Positions 1 to 8,774 are shown, numbered from the stretch's first letter. The stretch is DNA of 64,000 bases from Pseudoflavonifractor intestinihominis (GCF_040096055.1 NZ_JBBMFK010000010.1:62001-126000); one strand, 5' to 3'. Translations and numbers: made by a program. The notes: generated by a model not told the origin, from the sequence alone.

Positions 1-591
1 GATGCCGTCCCGGATCTGGGCCATGGGGGTGAGGATGGAGGCCTTGGCCTTGTCGGGAGCCAGCAGGCCCAGGGACTGCTCCGAGGGCAGCTCGATGTTC
101 ACCGAGAGCCGGTCGGCCAGCAGACCCAGCCGGTGGGTAAGCAGGGGGTCCGCTCCCGGGATGGCCTTGGCGTGGATGTATCCGCCGAAGGCGTACTCCT
201 GCCGGAGCAGCCGCAGGGTCTCGATCATCAGCTCGGTGGTTTTATCCGGGCTGGCCCACACGGCGGAGGACAAAAACAGGCCCTCAATATAGTTGCGCCG
301 GTAAAAGCCCATGGTCAGCTCGCACAGCTCCCGGGGCGTGAAGGCCGCCCGGCGCACGTCGTTGGACCGGCGGTTGACGCAGTACTGGCAGTCGTAGATA
401 CAGCGGTTGGTGAGCAGCACCTTCAGCAGGGAGATGCACCGCCCGTCGGCGGAGAAGGAGTGGCAGCATCCGGCGGCCATGGTGGAGCCCATGGCGCCGG
501 GCCGGCCCGCCCGGTCCAGCCCGCTGGAGGTGCAGGCGGCGTCATATTTGGCCGCATCGGTGAGTATGGTCAGCTTGTCCATCAGCTCCAT
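1..591 (-). CDS. Putative DNA modification/repair radical SAM protein (5' part, runs off the left edge)
   Basis: The first 197 codons are present; the gene continues beyond base 1. The start at 591 follows the ribosome site GGAGGG at a normal distance. A CIYDCQYC motif near residue 65 gives the C-x3-C-x2-C ligand set of radical SAM enzymes, and the early MELMDKLTILTDAAKYDAAC region with a second CC-H block resembles the family annotated as putative DNA modification/repair radical SAM protein, usually found beside a uracil-DNA-glycosylase-like partner. The partner would lie outside the window. Two candidate LexA boxes sit on its promoter, which fits a DNA-damage role. The substrate is unknown; the family assignment is from memory of conserved residues. 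Confidence 0.8.
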   Translation of the reverse strand, partial: MELMDKLTILTDAAKYDAACTSSGLDRAGRPGAMGSTMAAGCCHSFSADGRCISLLKVLLTNRCIYDCQYCVNRRSNDVRRAAFTPRELCELTMGFYRRNYIEGLFLSSAVWASPDKTTELMIETLRLLRQEYAFGGYIHAKAIPGADPLLTHRLGLLADRLSVNIELPSEQSLGLLAPDKAKASILTPMAQIRDGI

Positions 592-612
592 GGCACAGCC
601 CTCCAAAGTGTA

Positions 613-658
613 AGAACGTTTGTACGAATATTATGACATTAGAACAGATGTTTGTCAA
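613..658 (-). promoter_or_regulatory. Promoter with two candidate LexA boxes, upstream of the radical SAM gene
   Basis: On the minus strand TTGACA (653-658) and CATAAT (630-635) are separated by 17 bp. One box, CAAACATCTGTTCT (641-654), covers the spacer and touches the -35; a second, CGTACAAACGTTCT (613-626), lies just past the -10. The first matches the site in front of lexA, CAAACATTCGTTCT, at 12 of 14 positions. Firmicute LexA sites are GAAC-N4-GTTC palindromes, so each box here departs from the ideal at one half-site base. Confidence 0.65.
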
Positions 659-821
659 GCATGGAATCGGAATTACCCAGAAAAAGGAAACTGTTCCCGG
701 CCTTCCTGTTGATTCTGCTATAAATTTCACAAAGCAGGCACGTTTTTTTCCGGAAACAAAGGCATTGTGGTGAAAATGGGAAAAGAGCGCAAGAAAAGTG
801 AACAAATCTTGTCTAAACTGC

Positions 822-850
822 TTGCGAATCCTGCCGAGTCGCGGTATACT
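822..850 (+). promoter_or_regulatory. Promoter of the apbE-rnf operon
   Basis: TTGCGA (822-827), a 17-bp spacer and TATACT (845-850) precede the NusG-II gene by about 70 bp. This is the only good housekeeping promoter seen ahead of the whole plus-strand block down to rnfB. Confidence 0.6.
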
Positions 851-918
851 ATTACAGCTCGCTTTGGCGGGTACTTTATCATGCCCAAACAAACATATGC
901 TTGGAGGACAGCACTTCC

Positions 919-1302
919 ATGAAGAAACGCGACATCATCATTATTGTGGCGGTCCTGGTCGTGGCTTTTGCCGCGTTTATGGCAGTCAACCTGTTCCAGT
1001 CCCATGAGAATACTGTAGAGGATTTTGTCTACATCTACGTCAATGACGCGCTCTATGAGGCCGACCCCCTCAGCGAGGATAAGCTGATCGAGATCGACCA
1101 GGGCAACGGCATGGTCAACCACATCCAGATCAAGGACGGCAAGGTGTACATGGCCGACTCCACCTGTGAGAACCAGGACTGCGTGGACCAGGGCACCATG
1201 ACCGAGGAGAACGTGGACACCCGGCCCATGCGCAACTGGATCGTGTGTCTGCCCAACGGCATCTCCATTGAGCTGCGTCTGGCCAGCGAGGAGACCACGT
1301 GA
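919..1302 (+). CDS. NusG domain II-containing membrane-anchored protein
   Basis: A 127-residue protein with an N-terminal membrane segment (about residues 5-25, rich in I, V and A) and a small extracytoplasmic beta domain ending in VCLPNGISIEL, typical of the NusG-II fold proteins found before rnf and apbE genes in Clostridia. The domain carries the paired cysteines of STCENQDCV. The ATG at 919 is preferred over an in-frame TTG at 901 because GGAGG lies 10 bases ahead of it. Its role is not established; the position at the head of a flavinylation/Rnf operon suggests a link with extracytoplasmic flavin or electron transfer. The 3' end overlaps the next gene by 4 bases. Confidence 0.82.
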   Translation: MKKRDIIIIVAVLVVAFAAFMAVNLFQSHENTVEDFVYIYVNDALYEADPLSEDKLIEIDQGNGMVNHIQIKDGKVYMADSTCENQDCVDQGTMTEENVDTRPMRNWIVCLPNGISIELRLASEETT

Positions 1303-1880
1303 GCCGGCGGGGGAGCCATCAGGCGGTCCGCTGGCTGACCCGCATGGCCCTGCTGACGGCGGTGGCGGTGGTGCTGGGCTATATTGAGCACCTGATCCCC
1401 ATGCCCGGCGGCATCCCCGGCATCAAGCTGGGTCTGGCCAACACGGTGCTGCTCTATGCCATCTACCTGCTGGACTCCAGAAGCGCCTGGCTGCTTATGA
1501 TTTTGAAGGTGGGCCTGTCCGGCCTGATGTACGGCGGCGTGTCCGCCATGATGTTCAGCTTCGGCGGCGGACTGTGCAGCCTGGTGATGATGCTGCTGGT
1601 CAAGAAGCTGGGCGGCAGCGGCGTGTCCATCATCGGCGTGTCCGTGGTGGGCGCCGTGTTCCACAACGTGGGCCAGACCGCCGTGGCCGCGTTCATGGTC
1701 AATACCGCCGCGCTCATGGGCTATGTGCCCTTCCTGCTGGTGGCCGCCGTGGTCACCGGCGTCCTCACCGGCATTGCGGGCAAGTACGCCATCCAGGGGC
1801 TCAAGGCCTCGGGGATGGAGCACGTGTCCATGCCGGGCAAGGAACCCAAACAGGATCACCCCCAGGAGGAACATAAATGA
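1299..1880 (+). CDS. Gx transporter family integral membrane protein (heptaprenyl diphosphate synthase component I-like)
   Basis: A 193-residue multi-spanning membrane protein starting at a GTG that overlaps the preceding stop. The pattern of glycine-rich hydrophobic segments (IPMPGGIPGIKLGLANTVLL, GLMYGGVSAMMFSFGGG) matches the Gx transporter family, once annotated as heptaprenyl diphosphate synthase component I. The fold resembles small substrate-binding S components of ECF-type transporters. In many Clostridia it sits between a NusG-II protein and ApbE, as here, so a flavin-precursor or quinone-related role is plausible but unproven. No second-component synthase gene lies nearby, which argues against a prenyl synthase function. 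Confidence 0.78.
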   Translation: MSRRGSHQAVRWLTRMALLTAVAVVLGYIEHLIPMPGGIPGIKLGLANTVLLYAIYLLDSRSAWLLMILKVGLSGLMYGGVSAMMFSFGGGLCSLVMMLLVKKLGGSGVSIIGVSVVGAVFHNVGQTAVAAFMVNTAALMGYVPFLLVAAVVTGVLTGIAGKYAIQGLKASGMEHVSMPGKEPKQDHPQEEHK

Positions 1881-2929
1881 AACACCGTACCATTGCCGCC
1901 GTTCTGGCCGGAGTGCTGGCCGCGGGCCTGCTGACCGGCTGCCAGCCCCAGAGCGCTGAGGGCTCGGCGGCGCCCACCACCTCCCCCGCTGTGGAGACCG
2001 GCCTTTCCAAGCAGAGCCGGGTGGGCTTTTTCTTTGATACTGTCATCACCATTGAGGCCTACACCAACGACGAGTCCATCCTGGACGACGCCATCGCCGA
2101 GTGCCAGCGGTACGACGACCTGCTGAGCAAGACCAAAGAGGGCTCCGACGTCTGGAAGATCAACCACGCGGGCGGGGAGCGGGTGGCCGTCAGCCAGGAC
2201 ACCCGGGACATCATCGAGAAGGCCCTGGAGTACTCCAGGCTGTCCGACGGCAAGTTCGACATCACCATCGAGCCCTGCGTGGCCCTGTGGGACTTCACCG
2301 GCGACAACATGGGCGTGCTGCCCGACGAGGCCGAACTGGCCGAGGCCGCGTCCCACGTGGACTACACCAAGGTGGACGTGAACGACGAGGGCGTCCAGCT
2401 CCCCGCGGGGGAGACCATCGACCTTGGCGCCATCGCCAAGGGGTACATCACCGACCGCATCAAGGATTTCCTGGAGGACCGGGGGATCACCTGCGGCATG
2501 CTCAACTTCGGGGGCAACGTGCTGGCCATCGGCTCCAAGCCCGACGGCTCCGACTGGAACATCGGCATCCAGGACCCCGACTCCACCACCGGCGAGAGCA
2601 TCGCCGTGGTGCCGGTCAGCGACAGCGCTGTGGTCACCAGCGGCATCTATGAGCGGGGCTTTGACCTGGACGGCGTGCGCTACCACCACATTCTGGACAC
2701 CTCCACCGGCTGGCCCGTGCAGAACGAGCTGGCGGGTATCACCATTTTCACCAGCGACGCCTTTGACGCCGACGCCCTCTCCACCACCGTGTTTGCCATG
2801 GGCCTGGAGGATGGGACGGCGTTTGTGGAGTCTCTGGACGGTGTGGAGGCTGTGTTCATCACCCGGGACGAACAGGTCAGCTGGACGTCCGGGCTCAATG
2901 ATCGTCTGACCCTGCTGAACAACGGCTGA
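1877..2929 (+). CDS. apbE: FAD:protein FMN transferase, lipoprotein
   Basis: ApbE (350 aa) covalently attaches FMN from FAD to threonine in extracytoplasmic flavoproteins. The N-terminus is a lipoprotein signal ending LLTGC (Cys about residue 22), so the enzyme is tethered outside the membrane where its substrates are. Family motifs are visible: GFFFDTVITIEAY near residue 55, DLGAIAKGYITDRI, GMLNFGGNVLAIG and the HHILDTSTGWP segment, followed by DALSTTVFAMG. The start overlaps the previous gene (ATGA). Its obvious targets are downstream: RnfD (one site) and RnfG (three sites). Confidence 0.95.
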   Translation: MKHRTIAAVLAGVLAAGLLTGCQPQSAEGSAAPTTSPAVETGLSKQSRVGFFFDTVITIEAYTNDESILDDAIAECQRYDDLLSKTKEGSDVWKINHAGGERVAVSQDTRDIIEKALEYSRLSDGKFDITIEPCVALWDFTGDNMGVLPDEAELAEAASHVDYTKVDVNDEGVQLPAGETIDLGAIAKGYITDRIKDFLEDRGITCGMLNFGGNVLAIGSKPDGSDWNIGIQDPDSTTGESIAVVPVSDSAVVTSGIYERGFDLDGVRYHHILDTSTGWPVQNELAGITIFTSDAFDADALSTTVFAMGLEDGTAFVESLDGVEAVFITRDEQVSWTSGLNDRLTLLNNG

Positions 2930-3070
2930 GCGCCCTTCGAGAGAGGGAGCGGCGCCCGCCTGCGTCCGGCAGTATAACCGCGGAACGCGGAACATATGCA
3001 AAGGTGTCAGAATTTGTCCCAAATCGCGGGGGAAGCCCCGCGCCTTTTAGAAAAGGAGTGGTCAAGAACT
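2930..3070 (+). other. apbE-rnfC spacer with a GC hairpin
   Basis: This 141-bp gap holds CGCGGGG-gaag-CCCCGCG (3025-3042) followed by CCTTTT, a modest terminator- or attenuator-like hairpin about 20 bases before the rnfC ribosome site. No clear promoter and no known riboswitch core was found. It may tune rnf expression relative to apbE. Confidence 0.4.
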
Positions 3071-4360
3071 ATGGGAATGGGAAAAGGAATCCGCCTGGCG
3101 GGTCATAAAAACACCGCCTCCTGCACCCCCGTGCAGATGACGGTGCCCGCGCGGGTCCGGATACCCCTGTCGCTTCTGGGCGCCAACACCAGTACCATTC
3201 TGGTGAAGAAGGGCGACACGGTGGCCGTGGGCCAGCCGATCGCCACCCAGGGACAGGGCATTGGCGTGCCCATGTACGCCAGTGTGTCCGGTACTGTGGA
3301 GGGCATCGACTCCCTCCGCATGCCCAACGGCAGCGTTGTGGACTGCATCGTCATCGCCTCTGACGGCCAGCAGACCGTCTGGGACGGCATCGAGGTCCCC
3401 ACTGTCACCAACATGGAGGAGCTGCTGGCCGCCGTCCGCAAGAGCGGTCTGGTGGGCCTGGGCGGCGCCGGCTTCCCCACCTGGGTGAAGCTCAACGCCA
3501 CCGTGGACCGGCTCATCATCAACGGCAGCGAGTGCGAGCCCTACTGCACGGTGGACTACATCACCATGCGGGACTACGCCGCCGACATGGCCGAGGGCGT
3601 GCGCATCGTCAAGAAGCTGCTGGGCATCGAGAAGGCCATCGTGGGCGTGAAGCATCCTCCCCAGGGCCTGGCCGAGGCCTTCAAGGGCATGGACGGCGTG
3701 GAGGTCAAGCAGCTGCGGGAGTTCTACCCCGTGGGCGCTGAGAAGATGCTCATCTACGAGACCACCGGCCGCACCGTGCCCGGCGGCAAGCTGCCCAAGG
3801 ACGCCGGCTGCATCGTGCTCAACGTGAACACCGCCGCCTTCATCGCCCGGTACCTGCGCACCGGTATGCCTCTGGTGAGCAAGACCGTGTCTGTGGACGG
3901 CTCCGCCGTCAAGACCCCTGGCGTGGTGACCGCCCCCATCGGCACCCCTGTGGGCGACCTGTTCGCCGCTGTGGGCGGCTTCAAGGAGGACCCGGCCAAG
4001 ATCTTCGCCGGCGGCCCCATGATGGGCATCGCCCTGCCCGACATGGACTTCCCCCTGCTGTGGAACAACAACGGCTTCGTGGCCCTCAACGCCAAGGAGG
4101 CCTCCAAGCCCGCCACCACCGCCTGCATCCGCTGCGGCCGGTGCGTGGACCACTGCCCCATGAACCTGATGGCCTTTGAGATCTCCAAGGCCTACGAGCA
4201 GCGGGATGTGGAGTGGCTGCGGAGCATCCGCGCCGACCTGTGCATCGAGTGCGGCTGCTGCGCCTATGTGTGCCCCGCCCGCCGTGACCTGGTCACCAAC
4301 AACAAGCTGGCCAAGCGGTTCCTGGCCAGCCAGCCCAAGAAGGAGGTGAGCAAGTCGTGA
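3071..4360 (+). CDS. rnfC: Rnf complex subunit C
   Basis: Peripheral NADH-binding subunit of the ferredoxin:NAD+ oxidoreductase (Rnf), which couples electron flow between ferredoxin and NAD to ion pumping. The 429-residue form starts at ATG 3071 behind AAAAGGAG; an in-frame ATG at 2996 has no ribosome site. Visible parts are an N-terminal barrel-sandwich domain, the flavin/NADH-binding glycine motif GLGGAGFPTWVK near residue 135, a SLBB-type region, and two C-terminal [4Fe-4S] motifs, CIRCGRCVDHCP and CIECGCCAYVCP. The N-terminus lacks the common GGIHPP opening. Overlaps rnfD by 4 bases. Confidence 0.95.
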   Translation: MGMGKGIRLAGHKNTASCTPVQMTVPARVRIPLSLLGANTSTILVKKGDTVAVGQPIATQGQGIGVPMYASVSGTVEGIDSLRMPNGSVVDCIVIASDGQQTVWDGIEVPTVTNMEELLAAVRKSGLVGLGGAGFPTWVKLNATVDRLIINGSECEPYCTVDYITMRDYAADMAEGVRIVKKLLGIEKAIVGVKHPPQGLAEAFKGMDGVEVKQLREFYPVGAEKMLIYETTGRTVPGGKLPKDAGCIVLNVNTAAFIARYLRTGMPLVSKTVSVDGSAVKTPGVVTAPIGTPVGDLFAAVGGFKEDPAKIFAGGPMMGIALPDMDFPLLWNNNGFVALNAKEASKPATTACIRCGRCVDHCPMNLMAFEISKAYEQRDVEWLRSIRADLCIECGCCAYVCPARRDLVTNNKLAKRFLASQPKKEVSKS

Positions 4361-5259
4361 AGCTGCTCTCCGTAACCCCCGCGCCCCATATCTGGGCCAA
4401 GGACGACACCCAGTCCATCATGCGGGACGTGCTCATCGCTCTTGCTCCTGCATTCATTGCGTCCATTGTGATTTTCGGCATTCAGGCCCTGCTGGTCACC
4501 GTCGTGTGTGTTGTGGCCGCGGTGCTGTCCGAGTTCATCTTTGAGAAGGCCGTCAAGCGGCCCGTCACCATCAGCGACCTGTCCGCCGCCGTCACCGGCG
4601 TGCTGCTCTCCTTCTGCCTGCCCTACGACATCCCCCTGTGGATCGCCGCCCTGGGCAGCGTCATCGCCATCGTGGTGGTCAAGCAGCTCTTCGGCGGCAT
4701 CGGCCAGAACTTCGCCAACCCCGCCATCACCGCCCGCGTGGTGCTGCTCATCTGCGGCTTCAACGGCGCCATGACCACCTTCAGCATTGACGGCGTGTCC
4801 ACCGCCACCCCCCTGGCCACCGGCGCCGCCAATCCCGGCCTGGCCACCATGTTCCTGGGCAACCACGCCGGCTCCCTGGGCGAGACCTGCGCCCTGGCCC
4901 TCATCATCGGCGGCATCTACCTGCTGGTGCGGAAGGTCATCACCTGGCACATCCCCGTGGCCTATATCGCCACCGTGGCCGTCCTCTCCCTGATCGCCCA
5001 GCAGGACCTGTCCATCCAGCTCCTGGGCGGCGGCCTGCTCCTGGGCGCCATCTTCATGGCCACCGACTACACCACCTCCCCCATGACCAATGTGGGCAAG
5101 CTGATCTACGGCGTGGGCTGCGGCCTGCTGACCATGATGATCCGCCTCTGGGGCGCTACCCCCGAGGGCGTCAGCTATGCCATCCTGCTGATGAACATTC
5201 TCACGCCCCACATTGACAAGCTGACCAAGCACAAGGCGTTTGGAGGTGAAAAGGCATGA
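4357..5259 (+). CDS. rnfD: Rnf complex subunit D
   Basis: Integral membrane subunit (300 aa) that carries covalently bound FMN. It starts at a GTG overlapping the rnfC stop. Alternating hydrophobic helices run through the protein. The flavinylation motif appears as DGVSTATPLA around residue 145-155, whose second threonine is the expected attachment point, and TDYTTSPMTNVGKLIYG near the C-terminal part is the usual RnfD/NqrB signature. ApbE upstream is the likely modifying enzyme. Overlaps rnfG by 4 bases. Confidence 0.95.
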   Translation: MKLLSVTPAPHIWAKDDTQSIMRDVLIALAPAFIASIVIFGIQALLVTVVCVVAAVLSEFIFEKAVKRPVTISDLSAAVTGVLLSFCLPYDIPLWIAALGSVIAIVVVKQLFGGIGQNFANPAITARVVLLICGFNGAMTTFSIDGVSTATPLATGAANPGLATMFLGNHAGSLGETCALALIIGGIYLLVRKVITWHIPVAYIATVAVLSLIAQQDLSIQLLGGGLLLGAIFMATDYTTSPMTNVGKLIYGVGCGLLTMMIRLWGATPEGVSYAILLMNILTPHIDKLTKHKAFGGEKA

Positions 5260-6650
5260 TCCAGAAGGCAAACAAGGAGGAGAACAAGGTCTGGAAGCTC
5301 CTGGCCCCCATTGTGGTGCTGACCTGCATCGGCCTTGTCATCACCGCGGCGCTGGCTGTCACCAACCAGCTCACCGCTCCCGTTATCGCCGCCCAGCAGG
5401 CCGCTGCTGCCGACGCCGCCCTGAAGGTGGTCCTGCCTGACGGCAGCGACTTCACCGACATCACCGGCGTGGAGCTGCCCGAGGGCGTCACCGCCGCCAA
5501 GGTCGCCGGCAACGGCGCCGGCTACGTGTTCACCACCACCGGCAAGGGCTTCGGCGGCGACATCTCCGTCATGGTCGGTCTGGACGCCAACGGCGCCATC
5601 ACCGGCACTAAGGTCCTGAGCAACTCCGAGACCCAGGGCATCGGCTCCAAGGTCGTGGAGGACGGCTCCGCCTTCCAGCAGCAGCTGCCCGGCATGACCG
5701 ATACCTCCGGCATCCAGGCCACCAGCGGCGCCACCGTGTCCTCCAACGGCATGATCTCCGCCATCCAGGCCGCGTTCGACGCCTATGTGGTGTCCACCGG
5801 CGGCACCGTGGAGGCCACTGTGTACGAGGCCCCCGCCAATCTGACCGACGACGTGCTGGCCGAGTATTACCCCGGCGCCACCTTCACCGACGTGGTCGGC
5901 GGCAAGGTGTCCGACGCGGGCACTGTTGTGTACGCCTCTGAGAACGGCATGGGCGGCCCCGTGGATGTGGCTGTGTTCTTCGACGCCAACGACAGCATCA
6001 TCGGCGCCATCGCCGACACCTCCTCCGAGACGCCCGACTACGGCCAGCCTCTGGGCGAGGGCGATTTCATGGACAGCTTCATCGGCGTGACCAGCGGCGA
6101 TGAGGTGGACGGCGTCTCCGGCGCCACCATCACCTCCGACGCCATCAAGGGCGCTGTGGACATTGCCATTGCCAACCTCCAGACCGTGAAGAGCGCCGAG
6201 CCTGTGACCGGCGGCACCACTTCCGGCGGCGCTGAGAACACCACCGGCGGCGATACCGCCTCTGAGACCTCTGCGGCTCCCGCCAACCTGACCGACGACG
6301 TGCTGGCTGAGTACTATCCCGGCGCCGCCTTCACCGATGTGGAGGGCGGCAAGGTGTCCGACGCGGGCACCGTTGTGTACGCCGCCAAGCAGGGCATGAT
6401 GTCCGAGATCAAGGTCGCCGTGCTCTTTGGCGCCGACGACACCATCCTGGGTATTGTGGCTGACTGCTCCCAGGAGACCCCCGGCCTGGGCACTCTGGCC
6501 GGCGAGGAGGACTTCACCAGCCAGTTTGCAGGCGTGACCAGCGCTGACGAGGTGGACAGCATCTCCGGCGCCACCGTCTCCTCCACCGCCGTGAAGGACG
6601 CGGTCAATGAGGCCATCGCCAATCTCCAGACTGTAAAGGAGGCGGGCTGA
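5256..6650 (+). CDS. rnfG: Rnf complex subunit G with three tandem FMN-binding domains
   Basis: RnfG normally has one covalently bound FMN and about 180-210 residues; this one has 464. After one N-terminal membrane helix (about residues 14-37) there are three FMN-binding domains, each ending in an SGAT flavinylation motif, with predicted FMN-threonines at residues 160, 291 and 440. Domains 2 and 3 are close copies (both open APANLTDDVLAEYYPGA and contain GGKVSDAGTVVYA) joined by a Gly/Thr/Ser-rich linker near residues 320-340; domain 1 is the divergent, canonical one. The reading frame is continuous, so this is a genuine triplication. ApbE is encoded in the same operon. Confidence 0.93.
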   Translation: MIQKANKEENKVWKLLAPIVVLTCIGLVITAALAVTNQLTAPVIAAQQAAAADAALKVVLPDGSDFTDITGVELPEGVTAAKVAGNGAGYVFTTTGKGFGGDISVMVGLDANGAITGTKVLSNSETQGIGSKVVEDGSAFQQQLPGMTDTSGIQATSGATVSSNGMISAIQAAFDAYVVSTGGTVEATVYEAPANLTDDVLAEYYPGATFTDVVGGKVSDAGTVVYASENGMGGPVDVAVFFDANDSIIGAIADTSSETPDYGQPLGEGDFMDSFIGVTSGDEVDGVSGATITSDAIKGAVDIAIANLQTVKSAEPVTGGTTSGGAENTTGGDTASETSAAPANLTDDVLAEYYPGAAFTDVEGGKVSDAGTVVYAAKQGMMSEIKVAVLFGADDTILGIVADCSQETPGLGTLAGEEDFTSQFAGVTSADEVDSISGATVSSTAVKDAVNEAIANLQTVKEAG

Positions 6651-6651
6651 G

Positions 6652-7332
6652 ATGAAAGCGAATAACGCACCTTCCAAGCTCTCCATTCTGACCAACGGCA
6701 TTATCAAGGAGAACCCCGTTCTGGTCCTGGTGCTGGGCACCTGCCCCACCCTGGCCACCACCACCTCGGTGTCCACCGCCATCGGCATGGGCCTCGCGGC
6801 CGCCATCGTTCTCATCTGCTCCAACATTCTGATCTCCCTGCTGCGGAAGATCATCCCCGATTCCGTCCGTATCCCCTGCTACATCGTGGTCATCGCCGGC
6901 TTCGTGTCCGTGGTGCAGATGCTGGTGCAGGCCTACTTCCAGGACCTGTACAACGCCCTGGGCGTGTACCTGCCCCTGATCGTGGTCAACTGCATCATCC
7001 TGGGCCGCGCTGAGATGTTCGCCAGCAAGCACTCCGTGGGCGAGTCCGCCCTGGACGGCATCGGCATGGGCATCGGCTTCACCCTGACCCTGCTGGTCAT
7101 GTCCACCATCCGTGAGGTGCTGGGCGCCGGTACCTTCGCCGGCATCTCCGTGCCCTTCTTCTCCAGCTACAATATTCCTATCCTGACTCAGACGCCCGGC
7201 GGCTTCTTTGTGTTCGGCTGCCTCATCGCCCTGGTGGCCAGGATCACCCACGGGAAAGTAAAGCACGCCGCCACCGGCTGCGGTAACTGCCCCAACGCCG
7301 CCCTGTGCGGTAAGATCGGAAAGGAGGCCTAA
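6652..7332 (+). CDS. rnfE: Rnf complex subunit E
   Basis: Integral membrane subunit (226 aa) paired with RnfA in the membrane core that holds an intramembrane iron-sulfur cluster. It begins KLSILTNGIIKENPVLVLVLGTCPTLA in pieces typical of RnfE/NqrD, with the conserved GTCPTLA cysteine and NCIILGRAEMFAS. The C-terminus extends into a soluble tail with C-x2-C-x5-C (CGNCPNAALC), which could bind an extra metal; short Cys-bearing tails on RnfE are not the rule. One base separates it from rnfG, three from rnfA. Confidence 0.95.
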   Translation: MKANNAPSKLSILTNGIIKENPVLVLVLGTCPTLATTTSVSTAIGMGLAAAIVLICSNILISLLRKIIPDSVRIPCYIVVIAGFVSVVQMLVQAYFQDLYNALGVYLPLIVVNCIILGRAEMFASKHSVGESALDGIGMGIGFTLTLLVMSTIREVLGAGTFAGISVPFFSSYNIPILTQTPGGFFVFGCLIALVARITHGKVKHAATGCGNCPNAALCGKIGKEA

Positions 7333-7335
7333 GGA

Positions 7336-7941
7336 ATGGAACTGGATTGGGGAAACCTCCTCTTTATCATCATGAGCGCTGTGTTCGTCAACAACTACGT
7401 GCTGCAGCGCTTCCTGGGCATCTGCCCCTTCCTGGGCGTGTCCAAAAAGCTGGACCAGGCCACCGGTATGTCCATTGCCGTTATCTTCGTCATGCTGCTG
7501 GCCACTGCCGTCACCTGGCCCATCCAGACCTATCTGCTCACCCCCAACAACATGGATTATCTCCAGACCATCGTGTTCATCCTGGTCATCGCCGCCCTGG
7601 TGCAGCTGGTGGAGATCATCCTGAAGCGGTACATTCCCGCCCTGTATAAGTCCCTGGGCATCTACCTGCCCCTGATCACCACCAACTGCGCCGTGCTGGG
7701 CGTCACCGTGCTGAACATCACCGAGGGCTACAACTTCGCCCAGTCCATGGCCAACTCCTTCGGTTCCGGCCTGGGCTTCTTCCTGGCCATGGTCATCTTC
7801 GCCGGCGTCCGCATGCGCACCGAGAGCTGCAACGCCCCCGACTCCTTCAAGGGCCTGCCCATCACCCTGGTCTCCGCCGCCATCGTGGCCGCCTCCTTCA
7901 ACGGCTTCGCCGGCGTCGTGGAGACGCTGTTTGGAAATTAA
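7336..7941 (+). CDS. rnfA: Rnf complex subunit A
   Basis: Integral membrane subunit (201 aa), structurally the inverted partner of RnfE. The FVNNYVLQRFLGICPFLGVS segment near residue 15-35 and TTNCAVLGVTVLNI near residue 115 carry the two conserved cysteines expected for the shared intramembrane cluster. Length is typical of the family. It is followed by a 12-base gap and then rnfB. Confidence 0.96.
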   Translation: MELDWGNLLFIIMSAVFVNNYVLQRFLGICPFLGVSKKLDQATGMSIAVIFVMLLATAVTWPIQTYLLTPNNMDYLQTIVFILVIAALVQLVEIILKRYIPALYKSLGIYLPLITTNCAVLGVTVLNITEGYNFAQSMANSFGSGLGFFLAMVIFAGVRMRTESCNAPDSFKGLPITLVSAAIVAASFNGFAGVVETLFGN

Positions 7942-7953
7942 GGGGGTGACGGC

Positions 7954-8754
7954 ATGAATCCGATTCTGTTTGCAGTTATTCTGGTCGTGATCATCGCGAT
8001 CATCTGCTCCGTCATGCTGGTCATCGCGTCCACCGTCATGGCGGTGAAGGAGGACCCCATGTTCCCCGCCATCCGTGAGTGCCTGCCCGGCGCCAACTGC
8101 GGTGCCTGCGGCTACGCCGGCTGCGACGGCTACGCCAAGGCCCTGGCCTCCGGCGAGGAGAAGCGCACCAACCTGTGCGTCCCCGGCGGCGCCGGCTGCG
8201 CCGTTCAGGTGGCCGGCGTGCTGGGCGTTGAGGCCGGCTCCGTGGAGGAGCGTGTGGCCGTGGTCTGCTGCGGCGGCACCTGCGAAAAGACCCAGGCCCG
8301 CATGAACTATGAGGGCGTCCACAGCTGCGCCGCCGCCAAGCTGCTCTTCGGCGGCGCCGGCGCCTGCGCCTTCGGCTGCCTGGGCAACGGCGACTGCGTC
8401 TCCGTCTGCCCCCAGCAGGCCATCCGCATCGAGAAGGGTGTGGCCGTGGTGGACCGTGACGCCTGCATCGGCTGCGGCCTGTGCGAGAAGGCCTGCCCCA
8501 ACCACGTCATCGGCATCTTCCCCAAGAAGCAGAAGGTCTTCGACCGCTGCTCCAACTACAACCGGGGCAAGGCTGTCATGGACGTGTGCAAGGCCGGCTG
8601 CATCGGCTGCACCAAGTGCAGCAAGGTGTGCCCCGAGGGCGCCATCACCATGGACCACTGCCTGGCCCAGGTCAACCCCATGAAGTGCACCGGCTGCGGC
8701 ACCTGTGTGGAAAACTGCCCCACCGGCTGCATGAGCTTCACCGAGAAGCTGTAA
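7954..8754 (+). CDS. rnfB: Rnf complex subunit B, multi-cluster ferredoxin subunit
   Basis: RnfB receives electrons from soluble ferredoxin. The 266-residue protein has an N-terminal membrane helix, then the cluster motif LPGANCGACGYAGCDGYA, then a C-terminal polyferredoxin region with CAFGCLGNGDCVSVCP, CIGCGLCEKACP, CIGCTKCSKVCP and CTGCGTCVENCP, so at least five iron-sulfur clusters are expected. It is the last gene of the operon and is followed directly by a strong terminator. The gene order C-D-G-E-A-B is the standard clostridial one. Confidence 0.96.
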   Translation: MNPILFAVILVVIIAIICSVMLVIASTVMAVKEDPMFPAIRECLPGANCGACGYAGCDGYAKALASGEEKRTNLCVPGGAGCAVQVAGVLGVEAGSVEERVAVVCCGGTCEKTQARMNYEGVHSCAAAKLLFGGAGACAFGCLGNGDCVSVCPQQAIRIEKGVAVVDRDACIGCGLCEKACPNHVIGIFPKKQKVFDRCSNYNRGKAVMDVCKAGCIGCTKCSKVCPEGAITMDHCLAQVNPMKCTGCGTCVENCPTGCMSFTEKL

Positions 8755-8774
8755 GCGGCTGTATCCGCCTGTCA

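Noticed and set aside
2930..3070. Possible FMN riboswitch before rnfC
   Set aside because: The conserved FMN-element core was not found; only a simple GC hairpin is present.
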